NCBI GenBank assembly: GCA_034926235.1
Contig: JAYFRE010000095.1
Coordinates: 1-9,016 of the forward strand
Reading direction: 5' to 3'
Source of the DNA: JAYFRE01 sp034926235
GTDB taxonomy: Bacteria > Pseudomonadota > Alphaproteobacteria > Rhodospirillales > Magnetospirillaceae
DNA: 9,016 nt
The position numbers were made by a program, and so were the translations under genes. Below, in pieces: positions 5,039 to 9,016 of this stretch. A model generated the notes under the pieces. It saw only the letters and a program-made list of their open reading frames with translations, did not search any database and was not told where the DNA came from. Each line of letters starts with the position of its first letter. The first letter of the stretch is position 1.

Positions 5039-7582
5039 TCAGTAAAGCCCCCCGGCCTGGGGCGGCGGGGCGGATGACGGCGCCGTCGGTGCAGCGGGAA
5101 CCGCGCCACCGGTCGTCGGCGTTTCCGCCGGGACCTGCGCACCGTCCGTGGCTCCGGTTCCGTTCAAATCGCCGAAGCCCAATCCGACCAGATCGGCGTC
5201 GCTGTTGTCGACGACCATGCTGTCGCCCCGATCATATCCGGTGCCGGGCTTGAACGCTTCATAGATGACGTTGCGGTCTCCGGGTTGAGCCGGACGTCCC
5301 GTAGCCGCATCAACGCGAACCAAGCGGACGCCGGGCGGAATCCGGAACGGAACCGGGGGCTTGTCCTTCAGCGCCTCGGCCATGAAATCACGGAAGATCG
5401 GCGCGGCCACCGACGATCCCGTTTCCTTCGGACCCAGCGATGCCGGTCCGTCGAAACCGACGAACACCGCCACCGCCAAATCGGGAGAAAAGCCGACGAA
5501 CCAGGCATCCTTGGCGTCATTGCTGGTGCCGGTCGTCCCCGCAAGCGGGCGGCCCACCTGTGAAACAAGACGCCCCGTTCCGCGTTCGACCACACCTTCC
5601 AGGATATGGGTCATCTGATAGGCCGAAACCGCGTCGATCACCTGTTCGCGCGAATCGGGAATCTCGGGCATGTCTTGGTTGGTGTAGAAGGTCGCCTGGC
5701 AGCCGTCGCAAGGGCGGTTGTCATGACGGTAGACGGTCTTGCCGGTACGGTCCTGGACCCGATCGATCAATGTCGGCGTGATCTTCTTGCCACCATTGAC
5801 GATCTCGGCATAGGCGGCGGCCATACGCAACGGTGTGGTTTCCCCCGCACCCAGAGCCATGGACAAGCCCGGAGCGCGCGATTCCAGCACGCCGAAGCGC
5901 TCGGCCATATTGGCCACCTTGGCCAATCCCAGGGTCGCGGCCAAACGCACGGTCATCAGATTGCGCGATTTTTCGATGCCGACGCGCAAGGTGGTCGGCC
6001 CCAGATAATCGCCGCCATAATTCTTCGGCGTCCATTTGGGCAGCCCCGGTCCCTGATCCAGTTCGATCGGACCGTCGAGGATCAAGGAAGACGGCGTGTA
6101 GCCATTCTCCAACGCCGCCATATAGACGAATGGCTTGAAGGACGAGCCGGGCTGGCGTTTGGCTTGGGTGACGCGGTTGAACTGGCTGCGCTGGTAAGAG
6201 AAGCCGCCCTGCATCGCCAGCACGCGTCCGGTATGCGGATCGATCGCCACCAGCGCCCCTTCAACCTTCGGAATCTGGCGCAAGGAAAAAACGCCGGACG
6301 CATCGGCGGCCTTACCGTCCGCGTTCTTTTTCACCGGCGTCACCGCCACCACGTCGCCGGGGGCCAGGACTTTGTCCGCCCGTGCGGGAAACGGCCCCAG
6401 CCCGCCCTGCGGCAGAACCGGGCGTGCCCAGCGCATGTCGGCCATGGGAATGTGGCCCTTGCCGCCATCGATGAACCCGATCTCCGCCGTATCGGCGTTC
6501 ACGGACAACACCACCGCCGGCATCCAGGGCGCTAGAATCGGCCCCAACGCCAAAGCGTCCAACCGGGTCCACCAGCCGGGCGTGGTTTCGATCCGCGCCA
6601 GCGGTCCGCGCCAGCCATGGCGGCGGTCATAGACGGACAGTCCTTCCTTCAGCGTCCGGGTGGCGATTGCCTGAAGCCTTGGGTCCATGGTCGAGCGCAC
6701 CGACAGCCCGCCCTTGTACAGCGCCTGCTCGCCATAGCTGGACGAAATCTCGCGCCTTATATCCTCGGCGAAATAATCGCCGCCTTCGACCAGGATCGCC
6801 CCGCCCCGGGAACGGGTCTCCAGCGGTTCGGCCAAAGCGGTCTGGAACTGCTCACGCGTGATCAAACCGTCTTCGTACAGCCGTCCGATCACCCAGTCGC
6901 GCCGTTCACGGGCCGCGTCGGGAAAACGCGCCGGATTGTAATTGCTAGGGGCCTTGGGCAAGGCGGCCAGGAACGCCATCTCGGCGACGCTCAACTCGTC
7001 CAACCCCTTGTCGAAATAGGTCATGGCCGCCGCCGCCACGCCATAAGCGCCCCGGCCAAGATAGATTTCGTTCAGGTAAAGTTCGAGAATGCGGTCCTTG
7101 GTGAAAGCGCGTTCGATACGGAAAGCGAGAATCGCTTCCTTGACCTTACGGTCCAGCGTGGCCTCGTTGGTCAGAAAGAAGTTCTTGGCCACCTGCTGCG
7201 TGATGGTCGACGCGCCAACCGGGCGGCGGTCGCTGCCGGCGCTGCGGTTTTTGACGTTGGTCAGGACCGCGCGCAGGACGCCGATGAAATCCACACCCGG
7301 ATGGGTATAGAAATTCTTGTCTTCGGCAGCAAGAAACGCGTCGATCACCGGGCGCGGAATAGACGAAATCGGCACAAAGCTGCGCTTTTCGACCGCATAT
7401 TCGGCCAGAGGACGGCCATCGCCGGCATAAACCCGCGTCGTCACGGGCGGCTCGTAATGAGCCAACTGGTGATAATCGGGCAAATCCCGGCCATATTCCC
7501 AGAATATGCCCAGCACGGCGGCCACGCCGATGATGGCAAGCAGGATCAGCGTGCTGAACAGATAGACGACAAACCTCAACAT
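5039..7582 (-). CDS. mrcA: Class A penicillin-binding protein 1A (transglycosylase/transpeptidase)
   Basis: This 847-residue bifunctional enzyme polymerises lipid II glycans and cross-links peptides in the periplasm. Domains: transmembrane anchor about 4-27; GT51 transglycosylase about 60-240 with AAEDKNFYTHPGVD (85-98, catalytic E87), GASTITQQVAKNFF (123-136), RKVKEAILAFRIE (145-157) and NEIYLGRGAYG (171-181); an OB-like insert about 325-435; transpeptidase about 440-735 with the S480-SF-K483 active site (QPGSSFKP) and S539-R-N541. The third motif, normally KTG, reads AGTTGTSNDAKDAWF, with Thr at 683 in place of Lys (codon ACG at 5536-5534). A CDGC pair (C625, C628) lies in an insert before it, and the C-terminus is a Pro/Ala/Gly tail from about 815. 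Start: ATG 7582 with AGGA 12 nt upstream, somewhat far. It lies 54 bp behind amiC and is probably co-transcribed with it. Transglycosylase capacity looks intact; transpeptidase strength is uncertain because of T683. Confidence 0.95.
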   Translation of the reverse strand: MLRFVVYLFSTLILLAIIGVAAVLGIFWEYGRDLPDYHQLAHYEPPVTTRVYAGDGRPLAEYAVEKRSFVPISSIPRPVIDAFLAAEDKNFYTHPGVDFIGVLRAVLTNVKNRSAGSDRRPVGASTITQQVAKNFFLTNEATLDRKVKEAILAFRIERAFTKDRILELYLNEIYLGRGAYGVAAAAMTYFDKGLDELSVAEMAFLAALPKAPSNYNPARFPDAARERRDWVIGRLYEDGLITREQFQTALAEPLETRSRGGAILVEGGDYFAEDIRREISSSYGEQALYKGGLSVRSTMDPRLQAIATRTLKEGLSVYDRRHGWRGPLARIETTPGWWTRLDALALGPILAPWMPAVVLSVNADTAEIGFIDGGKGHIPMADMRWARPVLPQGGLGPFPARADKVLAPGDVVAVTPVKKNADGKAADASGVFSLRQIPKVEGALVAIDPHTGRVLAMQGGFSYQRSQFNRVTQAKRQPGSSFKPFVYMAALENGYTPSSLILDGPIELDQGPGLPKWTPKNYGGDYLGPTTLRVGIEKSRNLMTVRLAATLGLAKVANMAERFGVLESRAPGLSMALGAGETTPLRMAAAYAEIVNGGKKITPTLIDRVQDRTGKTVYRHDNRPCDGCQATFYTNQDMPEIPDSREQVIDAVSAYQMTHILEGVVERGTGRLVSQVGRPLAGTTGTSNDAKDAWFVGFSPDLAVAVFVGFDGPASLGPKETGSSVAAPIFRDFMAEALKDKPPVPFRIPPGVRLVRVDAATGRPAQPGDRNVIYEAFKPGTGYDRGDSMVVDNSDADLVGLGFGDLNGTGATDGAQVPAETPTTGGAVPAAPTAPSSAPPPQAGGLY

Positions 7583-7636
7583 CGATGCGTTCGATCCTAT
7601 CGTGCCGGGGAATCGGGTCCGACGGCGTTCATACCG

Positions 7637-8896
7637 TTATGGCTTGCGTCCCTTGCCGGTCTCGGCGAAATAACCTTCTATGGCGCGCGCCAGCGCCCGC
7701 GCCAATTTGGCCCGGTATTGCGGCTGACGCAACATCCGCTCATCCTCGGGGTTGGAAAGATACCCTGTTTCCACCAGAACGCTCGGCACATCGGGAGCTT
7801 TTAAAACCGCAAATCCGGCAAAACGATGGGGATTGACCGGCAGAATTTCCAGTTTTTCCTTGCCGACCTCGCGGATCAGGCGCACGGCGAAGCCCGCCGA
7901 CAAGTTCATCGTCTCCCGCTGCACCAGATCGATCAGGATGTTGGTGACTTCCGGCACCTCGTTCGACAGATCGATCCCGGCGACGATATCGGCTTTGTTT
8001 TCCTTATCGGCCAGGGCCTGGGCCTCGGCGTCGGATGCGTTCTGCGACAGGGTATAGACGGACAAGCCCCGCACCTGCGAGCGGGACACGGTGTCGGCGT
8101 GCAGCGACAAGAACAGATCGGCGTTGGCCGCGCGCGCGATCGCCACCCGTTCCCTGAGCGGAATAAAGAAATCACCATCGCGGGTCAGCACCGCCTTGAC
8201 CCGCCCGCCCTTGTCCAACGCCGCCTTCAGCGACAAGGCCAGATCGAGGACGATGGCCTTTTCATGGACGCCGGTACGACTGATCGCCCCAGGATCGACG
8301 CCGCCATGCCCCGGATCGATGACCACGACCGGTTTCGCCGCAAGCGGTGTCTTTGCGTGGGGCAATTGCGGTTTTTCGGCAAGAACGGGTTTGGCCGGGG
8401 CAGTCTTGACCGGAGCTGTCTTGGCCGGAACGGGATTCTCCGGCGCGGCGTTTCCGCCCGCAGGCCCCAGATCGATGACCAGCCGGTGATTGGGCGCTTC
8501 CGCCGGCGGCAGCATGAACGCCTTGTGCACCTCGGCCCTGGCCCCGGTTTCCAGCACCAGCCGCGCCTTGTTGGGCCCCGTGCTGGCGATCCCGATTCCC
8601 TTCAGGATACCTACCGGCCGGCCGATGCTGGGAGCGGCCGCCCGCCATTCGAGCGGAGGAAGATCGAGAAAAATCCGTCCCGAATCCGCGACAGACACCG
8701 AAAAATGGGCGTCGCGCGACAGGTCCAGCACGACACGGACGGTATCTCCATGCAAGGCGGTCCGGTACCCCAGAACGGCGAGCGGCGCCTCTGCCGCCCC
8801 GATCCCCCGTTCAGCCGGAGCGAACAGCAGGACGCACGACAAAAATACGCCAAACAGGAAATACCAGCCGCGCGTCAAACTCGTTGCCCGTTTCAT
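7637..8896 (-). CDS. amiC: Periplasmic N-acetylmuramoyl-L-alanine amidase with AMIN domain
   Basis: The enzyme cleaves the bond between MurNAc and L-alanine to split septal peptidoglycan during daughter-cell separation. It has 419 residues. A Sec signal peptide spans 1-34 (hydrophobic WYFLFGVFLSCVLLF, cleavage near GIGA). The AMIN domain (about 37-143) targets the protein to the wall or septum. An Ala/Pro/Lys linker (about 150-188) follows. The Amidase_3 domain (189-410) keeps the zinc ligands H197 (DPGHGG), E212 (HEKA) and H266 (SLHAD) and the catalytic E376 (VETGYLSN). Residues about 285-330 form the extra helical insert that in AmiA/B/C blocks the active site until an activator (EnvC, NlpD or DipM type) binds, so this enzyme is probably autoinhibited. 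AmiB is equally possible as a name. Start: ATG 8896 lacks a clear Shine-Dalgarno sequence, but the signal peptide begins there naturally. It heads the amiC-mrcA-prfB group. Confidence 0.93.
   Translation of the reverse strand: MKRATSLTRGWYFLFGVFLSCVLLFAPAERGIGAAEAPLAVLGYRTALHGDTVRVVLDLSRDAHFSVSVADSGRIFLDLPPLEWRAAAPSIGRPVGILKGIGIASTGPNKARLVLETGARAEVHKAFMLPPAEAPNHRLVIDLGPAGGNAAPENPVPAKTAPVKTAPAKPVLAEKPQLPHAKTPLAAKPVVVIDPGHGGVDPGAISRTGVHEKAIVLDLALSLKAALDKGGRVKAVLTRDGDFFIPLRERVAIARAANADLFLSLHADTVSRSQVRGLSVYTLSQNASDAEAQALADKENKADIVAGIDLSNEVPEVTNILIDLVQRETMNLSAGFAVRLIREVGKEKLEILPVNPHRFAGFAVLKAPDVPSVLVETGYLSNPEDERMLRQPQYRAKLARALARAIEGYFAETGKGRKP
8388..8432 (-). repeat. Three imperfect 15 bp tandem units in the amiC linker
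   Basis: Three consecutive 15-base units (8388-8402, 8403-8417, 8418-8432) share a GTCTTGGCCGG-like core. On the coding strand they give PAKTA, PVKTA and PAKPV (residues 157-171). This is a flexible Pro/Ala/Lys linker between AMIN and catalytic domains, and its length may vary between strains through repeat slippage (inference). Confidence 0.6.
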
Positions 8897-8913
8897 GCCG
8901 AAAAGCTTGCGCC

Positions 8914-8943
8914 CATATAGCCAAAAGGTTCCGGGTCCTTCAA
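8914..8943 (-). promoter_or_regulatory. Possible promoter of amiC
   Basis: On the minus strand TTGAAG (8943-8938) and TATATG (8919-8914) are separated by 18 nt, with 4 of 6 matches at each box. The predicted start, near 8907, leaves only about 10 nt before the ATG. This would fit the missing Shine-Dalgarno sequence if the message is nearly leaderless. Motif-based only. Confidence 0.27.
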
Positions 8944-8954
8944 CGTAAAACCCT

Positions 8955-8983
8955 TTGCCCCGGCTGGTTCCTTGCCCTCAAAT
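8955..8983 (+). promoter_or_regulatory. Possible promoter of a rightward gene beyond the window
   Basis: TTGCCC (8955-8960), 17 nt, then TCAAAT (8978-8983), with 4 of 6 matches at each box and a G-rich stretch (AAAGGGG) right after the -10. It lies back to back with the amiC promoter candidate. Nothing in the last 120 bp codes for a recognisable protein. An AAGGA at 9012-9016 could be the ribosome binding site of the next gene. Confidence 0.27.
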
Positions 8984-9016
8984 AAAGGGGACCTGCCGGA
9001 GCGTCGAGGTCAAGGA

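Noticed and set aside
6617..7804. A 395-codon open frame on the plus strand opposite mrcA and the end of amiC
   Set aside because: It is antisense to clear PBP1A transglycosylase motifs, shows no recognisable domain, and crosses the amiC-mrcA gap. High GC readily makes such shadows.
7826..8920. A 364-codon open frame on the plus strand opposite amiC
   Set aside because: Its His/Arg/Gln-rich composition is typical of an antisense shadow of GC-rich DNA. The minus strand carries all amidase motifs.
1..9016. A new defence, mobile or biosynthetic system
   Set aside because: All sizeable genes fall into known housekeeping or envelope families. There are no nucleases, toxins, transposases, repeat arrays or unusual gene clusters.

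Overview
The window looks like ordinary core chromosome from a GC-rich alphaproteobacterium, most plausibly a Rhodospirillales-type organism (inference). The reasons are a DUF3126 protein (a small family I associate with Alphaproteobacteria), the same-strand order amidase - PBP1A - release factor 2, long antisense shadow ORFs typical of high GC, and strong similarity of every large protein to Gram-negative housekeeping families. I see no tRNA, rRNA, CRISPR array, insertion sequence, phage gene or attachment site.

Left part (1-1103): the 5' portion of a DUF445 membrane protein runs leftward off the edge. It is divergent from a 79-residue DUF3126 protein that starts at a GTG behind a near-perfect Shine-Dalgarno sequence. 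Their 196 bp spacer carries a strong small hairpin and a second, weaker possible start for the DUF3126 gene.

Middle part (1116-4913): an LpxR/DUF2219-type outer-membrane lipid A deacylase homologue on the minus strand converges on the DUF3126 gene with only 12 bp between stops. It is divergent from a plus-strand MOFRL-family glycerate 2-kinase. The kinase in turn converges, with a 28 bp gap, on prfB (release factor 2), which here is one uninterrupted frame without the programmed frameshift known from E. coli.

Right part (5039-9016): amiC (periplasmic amidase with AMIN domain), mrcA (class A PBP1A) and prfB read leftward in that order with gaps of 54 and 125 bp. AmiC cleaves septal peptidoglycan and PBP1A synthesises it, so the first two form a wall-remodelling pair. 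prfB follows but appears to have its own promoter. The last 120 bp hold a divergent promoter region, and an AAGGA at the right edge suggests a plus-strand gene starting just outside (rne would fit my recollection of synteny, but it cannot be seen).

I do not see a new multi-gene system. The points most worth checking are the loss of the lysine in the PBP1A KTG motif (it reads TTG) and a shared promoter-like block upstream of prfB and at the right edge.
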